A stretch of DNA of 64,000 nt from Roseateles koreensis (GTDB lineage Bacteria; Pseudomonadota; Gammaproteobacteria; Burkholderiales; Burkholderiaceae_C). A program made the translations under genes and the position numbers. The notes below the pieces were generated by a model. The model did not search any database. It was given only the letters and a program-made list of their open reading frames with translations, and was not told where the DNA came from. The stretch is taken from NCBI RefSeq assembly GCF_028595305.1, contig NZ_JAQQXS010000002.1, positions 186,001 to 250,000 of the forward strand. The letters run 5' to 3'. The stretch's first letter is position 1. Each line of letters opens with the position of its first letter. This document shows positions 27,693-36,613 of the stretch, one piece after another.

Positions 27693-29062
27693 GCACCCCC
27701 CGACGCGTAGCTTGGCCTATCTTGTTGGTTCTTATGTCTGCAATCGCCGATGTGGTAATGGTTGATCAATACTATCAACTTGCAACCGAGACCTCACGTT
27801 TTCTGACATTACTCGTCGGCACAACGATCACACTTATGACGTTGGCGATTTCCGCCTGCATTCGGCGCGTTGATTTACGAAACGCCCTGGGCAGTACGTC
27901 ACTCGGCATATCGATAGTTCTTTGGTGCTGGCTGATTTTACTACCACGCACGCCGCTCCATCTATATACAACCACCCCAGTGGTTATATTATTTTTAGCG
28001 ACAGCGATATTATCAACAACCTATATATGCAAACTACTTCTCAAACAACCTAGTACCCAGTGGCTAAAGGCCCTCACGCTAAGTAGTATCGGTTTCGTTT
28101 TTAGCCAACCGCTGCTGGCCGACCTCAATAGCAAGTCTTACCAGTGGCCCGCTCGAAAGGAATTGAGCGGAAATTTGAACTTGGTGGTCGCACCTAAAAA
28201 CGGACGGACTGCAACGGTCTTCCTCCTTCTCGACGAGTTAAACGGCAGCGCTGCACAACCATTTGTCAACGAATTACGTCAGCTTGGCATGGAGGTAAGT
28301 GTCCAGCAGCTTGTGCCTATAGCCTTAGCAACGTCCAAAGTTGTACCGACAATGTGGACAGGCTTGGAATTCTCTAGCGCTCGCCCTTGCAGTTTCACCG
28401 CTATCTGCAGCGGAACCCACGTTCTCGATTTCGCCAAGGTCACCGCCAGTCGCCCTGACGTCGATGTGGTGGGGTTTTATCACCCGTACTGCGCTATGCG
28501 AGGCCTGCGCTATTGTCAGCGTCCGCCCAGCGTCAAAGTCCTGCGCAACCCGGAACGCTGGATCTGTGCGGTCACCAAGGCATTTGCCTCTGCTCAGCGC
28601 ACATCCTGCAACACACAACACCATGATGCCTGGGCGCAATTCCGTCAATCAATAGATCAAGCCATATGGGCTGCGCCGATCTGGCAACAAGGTGGGTTGC
28701 TATACGCACACGTACCCCTGCCCCACCCCCCAGGCGACTCCAAAGAGGACTCGTTAAGCCTGGAATATGAAAATAATTTAAACCAAGCGCACAATCTTGT
28801 CACCAAAATCGCAAACCGACTGATCGAAGGGCGATTCGATGCAGTCACCTTTGTAATATTCTCCGATCACCCTTTACGACGTTCCCTTTGGTGCGATAAC
28901 GGCAGCTATTCAACGCGCGCATGTAAGTCAGAAAATAGGAATCAAGAAAAAACTGTGCCGCTGATCTCCGCCACACTACCATTCAGCCCAGGCCATTTCG
29001 AAGCAATGCAAGGCAATGAAGATATTTTTAGCTTAACACGCTCAAGTAACCACGTACAGTGA
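27689..29062 (+). CDS. Membrane-anchored alkaline-phosphatase/sulfatase-like protein
   Basis: A 457-residue protein with about four N-terminal transmembrane helices (within residues 8-150) and a periplasmic domain. Motifs TVFLLLDELNG, YAHVPLPHPPG and FVIFSDHPLR resemble metal sites of the alkaline phosphatase superfamily, as in phosphoethanolamine or phosphoglycerol transferases. The usual nucleophile Thr/Ser region is not clear (SKVVPTMWTG is a candidate). It probably transfers or removes a phospho- or sulfo-group on the polysaccharide. ATGA overlap with the methyltransferase. Confidence 0.62.
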   Translation: MSTPRRVAWPILLVLMSAIADVVMVDQYYQLATETSRFLTLLVGTTITLMTLAISACIRRVDLRNALGSTSLGISIVLWCWLILLPRTPLHLYTTTPVVILFLATAILSTTYICKLLLKQPSTQWLKALTLSSIGFVFSQPLLADLNSKSYQWPARKELSGNLNLVVAPKNGRTATVFLLLDELNGSAAQPFVNELRQLGMEVSVQQLVPIALATSKVVPTMWTGLEFSSARPCSFTAICSGTHVLDFAKVTASRPDVDVVGFYHPYCAMRGLRYCQRPPSVKVLRNPERWICAVTKAFASAQRTSCNTQHHDAWAQFRQSIDQAIWAAPIWQQGGLLYAHVPLPHPPGDSKEDSLSLEYENNLNQAHNLVTKIANRLIEGRFDAVTFVIFSDHPLRRSLWCDNGSYSTRACKSENRNQEKTVPLISATLPFSPGHFEAMQGNEDIFSLTRSSNHVQ

Positions 29063-29259
29063 AGACTCAGAAGGACCTTAGGTGGAATTCGCCAAAAGAT
29101 GGGCGCGGACTCAATCGCGTAGCCCGACTACTTGTGCTGACCACGGCGGACTACAACTTGGAGCACGTACCAAGCTTAGGGCAAGTAATCCTGCTGGATG
29201 CAAGGGCCGGAATCAGCGTCAAGCCCATCGCAAAGCAAAGCAAAGCAAAGCAAAGATAA
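29059..29259 (+). pseudogene. Probable C-terminal transposase relic
   Basis: A short open frame in which RGLNRVARLLVLTTADYNLEHVPSLG resembles, residue by residue, the conserved C-terminal segment of IS5/IS1182-type transposases (RGLxRVxxxFTLTxAAYNLxRLPxLL). Nothing upstream provides the rest of a transposase. The frame ends within a GCAAA repeat. I read it as the worn-down end of an insertion sequence; a chance open frame remains possible. Confidence 0.4.
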
Positions 29260-29444
29260 ATCGAGAAAATTCGGACCAAAATTTCGCATTGAAAGATTAT
29301 TAATAGAAGTGCGGGCTCAAGGCACCCTGAGTCTCAAAAATTGGTTGTATTTGGAAAAATTTTATTGCAAGTAAATTGCACGTATTCAGAAATAAACGCA
29401 CACTCAACATATTAACTGCACAACCAACGACTGGAACGTAAAAT
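29063..29444. other. AT-rich spacer with transposase relic and pentanucleotide repeat
   Basis: A 382-base stretch without an intact gene. It contains the transposase-like relic and the GCAAA repeat. The rest is AT-rich and should include the promoter of the dioxygenase gene, but no clear -35/-10 pair stands out. Confidence 0.6.
29230..29254 (+). repeat. Five tandem GCAAA units
   Basis: Five perfect pentanucleotide copies end just before the stop of the relic frame. Pentanucleotide tracts change length by slippage; here no intact gene is in frame with it. Confidence 0.9.
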
Positions 29445-30203
29445 ATGACCCCACTTCAAGTAGAAATAACTGAAAATTTACTAGATACAATAACAACAAA
29501 ACTCAACGAAAGCGGTTTTTTTTGCATCGAAAATGCATTCAAATCAAATACCATCAAAGAATGGAAATCAGAGATAAAAAGTTTACTGGAGGTGCATGGA
29601 AACAGATATTTTTCCCTTATCCAACCATGGGTCGATGAAAGTTCAAAATTTCGCTGCCTTGCATTTGATGATAATTTTAGAAAATTGCTTCACGGCCTAA
29701 CCCAGCGAGGACTAGAGGAAGGAAACTCAAATAATGAAATTTATAACGTTTTACGAGTCATTGCCGGAAAGAATCACAACGAGCAGTCATTGAAATTTCA
29801 TTTCGATGCATCAGTAGTAACTGTCTTAATTCCACTTGAAATACCTCCTGGGAACCCCGAAGAATCCGGCGCACTCGTAGCATTCCCGAACCTGAGAAAG
29901 ATCAGATCAAGTTCCCTTGTTAATGGCTTGGAGAAGGCTCTCTACCAAAATCCTATAGCAAGAAAATTCTTTGCCTCGAAGATAAAAAACAGAACATCCG
30001 AGAAAAACATTTACAATCTCGAAGTTGGAAATATATATATATTCTGGGGATACCGAACACTCCATGCCAATTTAGCATGTAAGGAAGACTCTCTCCGAGC
30101 AACACTGCTTTTCCATCATGGCGACCCCCACAAGGGATCGACACTTACGTCTTTTATTAAATGGACGAGGCGACTCCGAGAGAGTAGGAACCTGAATCAA
30201 TAG
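29445..30203 (+). CDS. PhyH-like Fe(II)/2-oxoglutarate dioxygenase
   Basis: A 252-residue protein with the facial triad of phytanoyl-CoA dioxygenase-like enzymes: HxD at His119 and Asp121 (KFHFDAS), distal His207 (RTLHANL) and the 2-oxoglutarate arginine at 218. It would hydroxylate a small molecule or sugar. The gene is strikingly AT-rich with lysine/asparagine-heavy coding, unlike all neighbours, and sits alone between the two arms of the locus. Recent transfer is likely. Confidence 0.77.
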   Translation: MTPLQVEITENLLDTITTKLNESGFFCIENAFKSNTIKEWKSEIKSLLEVHGNRYFSLIQPWVDESSKFRCLAFDDNFRKLLHGLTQRGLEEGNSNNEIYNVLRVIAGKNHNEQSLKFHFDASVVTVLIPLEIPPGNPEESGALVAFPNLRKIRSSSLVNGLEKALYQNPIARKFFASKIKNRTSEKNIYNLEVGNIYIFWGYRTLHANLACKEDSLRATLLFHHGDPHKGSTLTSFIKWTRRLRESRNLNQ

Positions 30204-30319
30204 AAATACCGCACGCCTCAACACCAATTGATTGCGTGCAATTTACGTCTTAGCACATTTCAAATCAACACGCGGCCATTTCGACACAGATCAAACAAAC
30301 ATTACGGCCGCAACTCAAT

Positions 30320-31327
30320 TTACTTACGTAAAGTGACGCTTTTTTTCAATGCTTCACTAACAAACCATCTATAGGTCGACCTCAAGCCATCCTCCAACCC
30401 GATACTCGCCTGCCACCCCAATTTCTCCAACCGAGAAACATCCATCAATTTGCGGGGCGTACCGTCCGGCTTGCTGCTGTCAAAGCCGAGTGCGCCACTG
30501 AATCCAGTCACCCGGGCCAGGCTCTCCGCCAATTCACGAATGCTGCAATCCACACCTGTCCCCACGTTGATGTGAGACAGCATAGGTTGCGTGTGTGCCT
30601 TGTAATCAGCGTCATCCAACTCAAGCACGTGTACGCTGGCCGACGCCATATCGTCCACGTGCAAAAACTCACGCATGGGCCTACCGCTGCCCCAAATCAC
30701 CACTTCGGTCGCGTTCTGCTGCACGGCTTCGTGAAAGCGTCGCATCAGGGCCGGGATAACATGTGAGTTTTCAGGGTGGAAATTGTCGCCCGGGCCATAC
30801 AAATTGGTGGGCATGACACTGCGATAGTTCCGACCGTGCTGGCGGTTGTAGCTTTCGCAAAGCTTGATGCCCGCAATCTTTGCAATGGCATACGGCTCGT
30901 TAGTAGGCTCCAGCACACCGGTGAGCAAGGCTTCTTCGCGCATAGGCTGCTCAGCCATGCGGGGATAAATACAGGATGATCCCAGGAACAGCAAATGCTG
31001 CACACCGGTTTGATGTGCAGCATTGATGACGTTCGCTTCGATCATCAAATTCTCGAACAGAAAGTCCGCGGGATAGGTGTTGTTAGCATGAATGCCGCCT
31101 ACCTTGGCCGCAGCCAACACCACGGCACCAATTTTCCGATCCCGAAAGAATTGCTGGACTGCGGTTTGTGAGCAAAGATCCAATTCGTCGCGGCCAGCGG
31201 TGATGACCTGCTGATATCCCAAAGCGTGAAGGCGCCGCACTATTGCGGCCCCAACCATTCCACGATGACCCGCCACAAAAACAGGCATTGAGCGCAGCGG
31301 CGAAATCGCATTCATAGGCGCTGACAT
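30320..31327 (-). CDS. fcl: GDP-L-fucose synthase
   Basis: An epimerase-reductase that converts GDP-4-keto-6-deoxymannose to GDP-L-fucose. It has [12 protein letters not shown] at the N-terminus, LGSSCIYP and YAIAKIAG (YxxxK), plus the family [11 protein letters not shown] chose the ATG at 31327, which overlaps the gmd stop by one base (335 residues); an ATG four codons later is possible. It is convergent with the dioxygenase gene. Confidence 0.94.
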   Translation of the reverse strand: MSAPMNAISPLRSMPVFVAGHRGMVGAAIVRRLHALGYQQVITAGRDELDLCSQTAVQQFFRDRKIGAVVLAAAKVGGIHANNTYPADFLFENLMIEANVINAAHQTGVQHLLFLGSSCIYPRMAEQPMREEALLTGVLEPTNEPYAIAKIAGIKLCESYNRQHGRNYRSVMPTNLYGPGDNFHPENSHVIPALMRRFHEAVQQNATEVVIWGSGRPMREFLHVDDMASASVHVLELDDADYKAHTQPMLSHINVGTGVDCSIRELAESLARVTGFSGALGFDSSKPDGTPRKLMDVSRLEKLGWQASIGLEDGLRSTYRWFVSEALKKSVTLRK

Positions 31328-32454
31328 CACAGAGCCCCCACTTCTCGGGCAACTGGAACCACATGGCCATGGGATTTTAGGAACGCAGTCCGTTGCGCAC
31401 ACCTTAAATCCGCCGCAACCATTTCAGCACACATCTCTTGGGCGGTAATTTCGGGGGTCCAGCCCAATACTTTTTTGGCCTTACTCGGATCTCCCAAAAG
31501 AGTTTCAACCTCAGCGGGGCGGAAGTAACGATGATCAATAGCAACGACACAATCACCCACCTTCAGCGCTGGTGCGCGGTCACCCTCAATGCTGGCGACG
31601 TAGGCCTTTTCTTCAACACCAGTTCCATCAAAACGTAGCCCGATTCCAAGTTCAGCTGCCGCCCATTGAATGAACTCTCGCACCGAATACTGAACACCAG
31701 TAGCAATCACGAAATCCTCTGCCTGGTCCTGCTGCAGCATCATCCACTGCATACGGACGTAATCCTTGGCATGGCCCCAATCTCTCAAGGCATCAAGATT
31801 ACCCATGTACAACCGTGTTTCAATACCCTGCGCGATATTGGCCAAGCCGCGTGTAATTTTGCGCGTCACGAAAGTCTCGCCCCGACGTGGGGACTCATGA
31901 TTGAACAAAATGCCGTTGCAGGCGTACATGCCATAGGCCTCCCGGTAATTGACGGTGATCCAGTAAGCATAGAGCTTGGCAACTGCATAAGGGCTTCTTG
32001 GATGGAAAGGCGTAGTTTCCTTTTGAGGGATTTCTTGCACCAATCCATACAACTCCGATGTGGAGGCTTGATAAAAGCGCGTCTTTTTTTCCAACCCCAG
32101 AAAACGAATCGCCTCCAGCAGGCGCAGCGTACCCATTGCATCTACGTCAGCCGTGTACTCAGGCACCTCAAAACTCACAGCAACATGGGATTGCGCACCA
32201 AGGTTATAGACCTCGTCAGGTTGCACCTCCTGAAGAATTCGAGTCAAATTTGAACTATCCGCGAGGTCACCATAGTGAAGTTTGAATCGCTGATGTTCAG
32301 TGTGCGGATCTTCGTAAATGTGGTCAATGCGCTGAGTATTGAATAACGACGCACGTCGCTTGATGCCATGAACTTCATAACCTTTGGCTAGCAAAAACTC
32401 AGCCAAATAGGAGCCGTCTTGGCCTGTTACGCCCGTAATGAGTGCTTTCTTCAT
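31327..32454 (-). CDS. gmd: GDP-mannose 4,6-dehydratase
   Basis: Makes GDP-4-keto-6-deoxymannose for fucose synthesis. It shows [23 protein letters not shown], the [35 protein letters not shown] segment with Thr/Glu and YxxxK, and is 375 residues long. No GDP-mannose-forming gene (manB/manC) is in the window, so its substrate must come from elsewhere in the genome. A GGAG lies 11 bases before the ATG. Confidence 0.96.
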   Translation of the reverse strand: MKKALITGVTGQDGSYLAEFLLAKGYEVHGIKRRASLFNTQRIDHIYEDPHTEHQRFKLHYGDLADSSNLTRILQEVQPDEVYNLGAQSHVAVSFEVPEYTADVDAMGTLRLLEAIRFLGLEKKTRFYQASTSELYGLVQEIPQKETTPFHPRSPYAVAKLYAYWITVNYREAYGMYACNGILFNHESPRRGETFVTRKITRGLANIAQGIETRLYMGNLDALRDWGHAKDYVRMQWMMLQQDQAEDFVIATGVQYSVREFIQWAAAELGIGLRFDGTGVEEKAYVASIEGDRAPALKVGDCVVAIDHRYFRPAEVETLLGDPSKAKKVLGWTPEITAQEMCAEMVAADLRCAQRTAFLKSHGHVVPVAREVGAL

Positions 32455-32555
32455 TGATTCGCTCAGCTCCGCTGATTTCCTAGTTAACTAAAAATTATTG
32501 TCGCACCTATCATGCGAGTTGATTGGGGAGATGCCCTGTCGACCCCATAATCACA

Positions 32556-32580
32556 TGCAAGTGCTAAGTCAGCACTTGCA
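32556..32580 (-). terminator. Hairpin downstream of the WbpM-like gene
   Basis: A perfect 10-bp inverted repeat (TGCAAGTGCT / AGCACTTGCA, loop AAGTC) starts nine bases beyond the stop. It has no T-tract, so it could instead slow decay of the 3' end or bind a regulator ahead of gmd. Confidence 0.35.
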
Positions 32581-32588
32581 GGGCGAGG

Positions 32589-34448
32589 TCAGACCGAATA
32601 TTCAGCTCTTAGCAAGTCCCTTAATCTTGATCTCAGTTGTTGATCCGGCACCCAAGCCTGGCTGACAACTTCCTCCAGCCACCCCAACACCTCCCTCGCC
32701 TGGGCATCATCATCCAGCTTGGCAATGCTGAGTTTCTCGAAGCGGGTGGAGAGCGTCGTGTCTTTGTCCGCAAGCAACTCCTCATAGAGTTTCTCGCCTG
32801 GCCGCAAGCCGCTAAATTCGATACGTATGTCGGTGAGGTTTCTACCGGAAAGCTGGATCATGTCTCGCGCCAAATCGGCGATGCGCACCGACTCGCCCAT
32901 ATCCAGAATCAGCACCTGGCCGCTTTCCCCGATCGCCGCCGCCTGCACCACCAAGCGCGCGGCCTCGGGGATCGTCATGAAATAACGCGTTATGTCAGGG
33001 TGAGTCACCGTCACCGGCCCCCCCTTGGCGATCTGCTCTTTGAACTTGGGGATCACGCTGCCACTGCTGCCCAGCACATTGCCGAAGCGCACGGCCATGA
33101 ACTTGGTGGCATGACCTTGGCCAGCCATATGGCTGATCACCAACTCCGCGGCGCGTTTGGTGGCGCCCATGACGTTGGTGGGATTCACAGCCTTGTCGGT
33201 GCTGATGAGCACGAAGCGCTCCGCGCCATGCTCGGCCGCAGCGGTGCAGGCGTGGTAGGTGCCCAGGGTGTTGTTGCGCAGGCAGGCCCAGGCGTTGTCC
33301 ACCTCCATCAGGGGCACGTGCTTGTAGGCTGCGGCGTGGAAGACGATTTGCGGCTTGTATTGGGCAAAGGTGTGGCGTAGGTGGGCCAGGTCTTTCACAT
33401 CGCCGATCAGGCGCAGCAGCGGGATGTGCGGAAACTTCTCGCTCAATTCTTGCTCGATGGTGTAGAGCGCAAATTCACTCAGTTCATACAAGACAATTTT
33501 CTGTGGACCATAACGGGCCACCTGCCGGCACAGTTCGCTGCCGATGCTGCCGCCGGCGCCAGTGATGAGCACCACTTTGCCGTTGATGCATTCGCTGATG
33601 CCGGCTTCGTCCAGTTGCACGGGCTCGCGACCCAGCAGATCTTCAGGTTGAATGTCGCGCAGCTGGTCGACCTTGCTGCCCGCCATCAGCTCTGAACTGG
33701 TCGGCACGGTTAACACCGGCAGGCCGGTTTTACCCGCCAGGTCGAGGGCCCGGCGACGTTTGGCGCTTTCGGCGGAGGGCATGGCCACGATGATGTGGGT
33801 GATGCCATGCAGTTCGGCAAATGGGGCCACCTCGCTGAAGGGGCCCAGCACCGGGATGCCGGCCACGCGAGCGTCTTGTTTGGCGATGTCGTCGTCCAAC
33901 CAGCCCACCACCGTCCAGCCCTGGTGTTGAATGCCGGCCACCAGCAAGCGCCCTGCCCGGCCGGCCCCCATCACCAACGCACGGTGGGTCTCAGTGGCGC
34001 TGCCGTTGATGCGTGCGCGCAGGTGCTCGTACAACATGCGGTAGCCCAGACGCATCATGGCCAAGCCAATGATGCTGAACAAGGGGTGCAGCGCCAGCAC
34101 AGAGCGCGGCACTGCTTGCAGCTGAGCCATCAACACCACCACCGCGCCAATCACGCCGGCCGCCGCACAGGCCAGGGTCACGCGTTTGACTTCGCCAAAA
34201 CCACTGAAGCGCCACATGCCCTTGGGTACTTTGAACAGCCACAGACTCAGCAAATACAGCAGCACCAGCCCGGCAATGACCCAGCCGTCATAACTGGGGC
34301 GAGCCGACCACCAGCGCTCAAACCCGAGCCGGAACAAATAGGTGGCCTGCCAGGCCAGCACGATCATCAGGCCATCCAGCGCCAGCGAGAGAATTTCGCG
34401 CTTGGGACGGATACGGGTGAGAAATGCGTCGAGTGATTGCCAAAACAT
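32589..34448 (-). CDS. WbpM/CapD-type membrane nucleotide-sugar 4,6-dehydratase
   Basis: A 619-residue inner-membrane SDR of the WbpM/FlaA1/PglF family, acting on UDP-GlcNAc. Four transmembrane helices occupy the first 135 residues. A CoA-binding-like Rossmann segment follows (VMGAGRAGRLLVAG). Then comes the catalytic domain with LITGAGGSIGSELCRQ, STDKAVNPTNVMGATKR (Met in place of the SDR tyrosine, as in WbpM) and LRPGEKLYEELL. It probably feeds the aminotransferase and PglC-like transferase encoded nearby. Confidence 0.93.
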   Translation of the reverse strand: MFWQSLDAFLTRIRPKREILSLALDGLMIVLAWQATYLFRLGFERWWSARPSYDGWVIAGLVLLYLLSLWLFKVPKGMWRFSGFGEVKRVTLACAAAGVIGAVVVLMAQLQAVPRSVLALHPLFSIIGLAMMRLGYRMLYEHLRARINGSATETHRALVMGAGRAGRLLVAGIQHQGWTVVGWLDDDIAKQDARVAGIPVLGPFSEVAPFAELHGITHIIVAMPSAESAKRRRALDLAGKTGLPVLTVPTSSELMAGSKVDQLRDIQPEDLLGREPVQLDEAGISECINGKVVLITGAGGSIGSELCRQVARYGPQKIVLYELSEFALYTIEQELSEKFPHIPLLRLIGDVKDLAHLRHTFAQYKPQIVFHAAAYKHVPLMEVDNAWACLRNNTLGTYHACTAAAEHGAERFVLISTDKAVNPTNVMGATKRAAELVISHMAGQGHATKFMAVRFGNVLGSSGSVIPKFKEQIAKGGPVTVTHPDITRYFMTIPEAARLVVQAAAIGESGQVLILDMGESVRIADLARDMIQLSGRNLTDIRIEFSGLRPGEKLYEELLADKDTTLSTRFEKLSIAKLDDDAQAREVLGWLEEVVSQAWVPDQQLRSRLRDLLRAEYSV

Positions 34449-34764
34449 AGGGCGCTATTGTCGCGGCAACTGGGTTGCGTTTCGACGGCGCAGTTCCTGG
34501 CGGGTCGATAATCAACACAAACTCCTAGAGCCGACCACCATGGACTTCTGCCGACTACTTGGCCTGGACGCGGAGCAAACCAAACGCCACGACTTTGTGA
34601 ACGACGAGGTGTTTGCCATGGCGGGTTCTTGTAACCTGTAGCGACGCCGACCGCCTCTACCCTTAATCAAGCGCGAGCCCAAGTGGATTGTGGAGGTACG
34701 GTCCGCCAACACCGCTGCCTATGACCGGGGCGAGAAGTTTGGCCGGCGTCTGGGCCCGCCTTCG
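34449..34764. other. 316-bp spacer containing a Uma2 relic
   Basis: Between the WbpM-like gene and the end of the PglC-like gene lies no intact gene; the recognisable content is the Uma2 fragment at 34540-34764. No clear promoter for the downstream minus-strand gene could be picked out. Confidence 0.6.
34540..34764 (+). pseudogene. Decayed Uma2-family (DUF820) endonuclease-like gene
   Basis: Two recognisable pieces of a Uma2 protein occur in the same frame. The first (34540-34641) has RHDFVNDEVFAMAG and ends at TAG. The second (about 34663-34764) reads KWIVEVRSANTAAYDRGEKF, matching the VEVxSxSTAAYDRGEKF motif. The roughly hundred residues normally between them are missing, and there is no intact C-terminus. 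It converges on the PglC-like gene. Confidence 0.72.
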
Positions 34765-35364
34765 TTAGTTCAAAATTGCCCGCAATGTCTTGAGGATCAA
34801 GCTGACGTCGCCCCAAAAACTGCGCGAGGCCACATAACGTTGCGCATAGACCAGCTTGGCCGGCATCACCAACTCGACATACGTGCGCTCGGGGTCAGTG
34901 GACTGGGCGAGCAAGCTGGCTTCATCGCGGTACTCAATGCTGGCCAAATCGGTAATGCCGGGCCGCACTGACAGCACCACGTCGCGCACCTCTGCCGGGT
35001 ACAACGCCACGTAGCGCGGTACCTCGGGGCGCGGGCCGACCAGGCTCATGGCGCCGCGCAACACGTCCCACAGCTGGGGCAACTCGTCGAGTTTGGTGGC
35101 GCGCAGAAAGCGGCCGATGCGCGTGATGCGTGGGTCAGCGCCAATGGTGATTTGCGGGCCCAGGGAGGGCGCGTCCACCCGCATGGTGCGGAATTTGTGG
35201 ATATCAAAGGGGCGGCCGAAGCGCCCGACCCGCTCTTGGCGGAACAACACCGGGCCGGCGGAATCACACTTGATCCATAGGCTAACGATCAACAACAGCG
35301 GCGCGAGTGCGATCAGGCCCGCCAAGGCGCAGATCACGTCAAAAAGGCGTTTCGCCACGGACAA
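34765..35364 (-). CDS. PglC-like initiating sugar phosphotransferase (monotopic PGT)
   Basis: A 199-residue phosphoglycosyl transferase with one N-terminal reentrant hydrophobic segment (about 8-30). Conserved motifs are FRQERVGRFGRPFDIHKFRTM, KLDELPQLWDVLRGAMSLVGPRP and RPGITDLASIEYRDE. The catalytic Asp-Glu pair lies in KLDELPQ. It would load a dideoxy-amino sugar onto undecaprenyl phosphate. The start is TTG at 35364 or GTG two codons later; neither has a clear ribosome-binding site. Confidence 0.9.
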   Translation of the reverse strand: MSVAKRLFDVICALAGLIALAPLLLIVSLWIKCDSAGPVLFRQERVGRFGRPFDIHKFRTMRVDAPSLGPQITIGADPRITRIGRFLRATKLDELPQLWDVLRGAMSLVGPRPEVPRYVALYPAEVRDVVLSVRPGITDLASIEYRDEASLLAQSTDPERTYVELVMPAKLVYAQRYVASRSFWGDVSLILKTLRAILN

Positions 35365-35376
35365 TGTCGTAAGCAG

Positions 35377-36552
35377 TTAGCTCAGCGCGATCTCGCGCAC
35401 GGCGCGGATGACGCGCTGCACATCATCGTCCGTCATCGCCGTGTAGAGCGGGATGCTGAAGCTGCGCTCATAGGCCTTTTGCGAGTGCGGAAACTGCGCG
35501 GCGCGCAAGTCATAACGTTCACGCCAGTAGGGATGCTGATGCAGCGGGATGTAGTGGACGCTGCAGCCGATGCCGGCAGCGAACATGCGCTCGATGAACA
35601 CATCGCGCTCCATCTCCAGGGTTTCGCTCAGACGCAGCACGTAGAGATGCCAGGAGTGCACATCGCCCTCGATGGGCTGGGGCGGCAGGATCAGGGGCAA
35701 GTCGGCAAAGGCTTCGTTGTAGGCCTGCGCGATTTGCTCGCGCCGGGCCTGGAAGGCGGTGATGCGCTTGAGTTGGTGGATGCCCAGTGCCGCCGCGATG
35801 TCGGTCATGTTGTACTTGAAGCCGGGGGCGACGATCTCGTAATACCAGCTCGGCACCTTGGCGGTGAAGCGATCAAAAGCGTCGCGGTTCATGCCGTGCA
35901 GGCGCATCACGCGGGCTCGCTTGACCAGTTCGGCATTGCGGGTGACGAGCATGCCGCCCTCGCCCGTGGTCATGGTCTTGTTGGCGTAGAAGCTGAACAC
36001 GGTGGCGTCGGAGCCCATGGTGCCGATCAGCTCTTTCTCCAGCGTGGTGGGCAGGGCGTGGGCGGCGTCTTCCACCACGCGCAGGCCGTGGCGGCGGGCG
36101 ATGTCGAGGATGGCGATCATGTCCACCGCCAAGCCCGCGTAATGCACGGGCATGATGCAGCGGGTGCGGGGCGTGATGGCGGCTTCAACCAGCTTAGGGT
36201 CGATGTTGAGGGTCTTGGGGTCGATGTCCACCAGCACCACGTCAGCGCCCAGGTAACGCACCACTTCAGCGGTGGCGGTGAAGGTATGGGTGGTGGTGAT
36301 CACCTCGTCGCCAGGGCCGATTCCCAGCGCCTCCAGCGCCAGATGCAGGCCGGCGGTGGCAGAGTTGACGGCAATGCATTCCAACTGGGGTTCGTTCAAA
36401 AAGGCCGCGAAATCGGTCTCGAAACGCTTGGCCTTGGGCCCCGTGGTCACCCAGCCGGAGCGCAGCGTGTCGACCACCTCGTTGATTTCGTCTTCACCGA
36501 TTTCGGGCAAGGCAAAGGGGAGAAAGGGCAAGGCGTTTGTCGGTTCGGTCAT
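35377..36552 (-). CDS. DegT/DnrJ/EryC1 PLP aminotransferase
   Basis: A nucleotide-sugar aminotransferase of 391 residues. PLP-lysine is Lys192 in [14 protein letters not shown], with EDAAHA as the cofactor aspartate motif. It lies upstream of the PglC-like gene and near the WbpM-like dehydratase, so it probably makes UDP-4-amino-4,6-dideoxy-GlcNAc. I start at the ATG giving [10 protein letters not shown]; the frame is open 49 codons further but overlaps the selO end. Confidence 0.9.
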   Translation of the reverse strand: MTEPTNALPFLPFALPEIGEDEINEVVDTLRSGWVTTGPKAKRFETDFAAFLNEPQLECIAVNSATAGLHLALEALGIGPGDEVITTTHTFTATAEVVRYLGADVVLVDIDPKTLNIDPKLVEAAITPRTRCIMPVHYAGLAVDMIAILDIARRHGLRVVEDAAHALPTTLEKELIGTMGSDATVFSFYANKTMTTGEGGMLVTRNAELVKRARVMRLHGMNRDAFDRFTAKVPSWYYEIVAPGFKYNMTDIAAALGIHQLKRITAFQARREQIAQAYNEAFADLPLILPPQPIEGDVHSWHLYVLRLSETLEMERDVFIERMFAAGIGCSVHYIPLHQHPYWRERYDLRAAQFPHSQKAYERSFSIPLYTAMTDDDVQRVIRAVREIALS

Positions 36553-36613
36553 GGCGGTCGGCTGGGTCGCTGCAGGCGCGCTGCAATGGCGGCGATTGTA
36601 TCGGCGGCCCTGC

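Noticed and set aside
29082-29303. A 73-codon open frame covering the GCAAA repeat
   Set aside because: It has no recognisable domain and overlaps the better-matching transposase-like frame.
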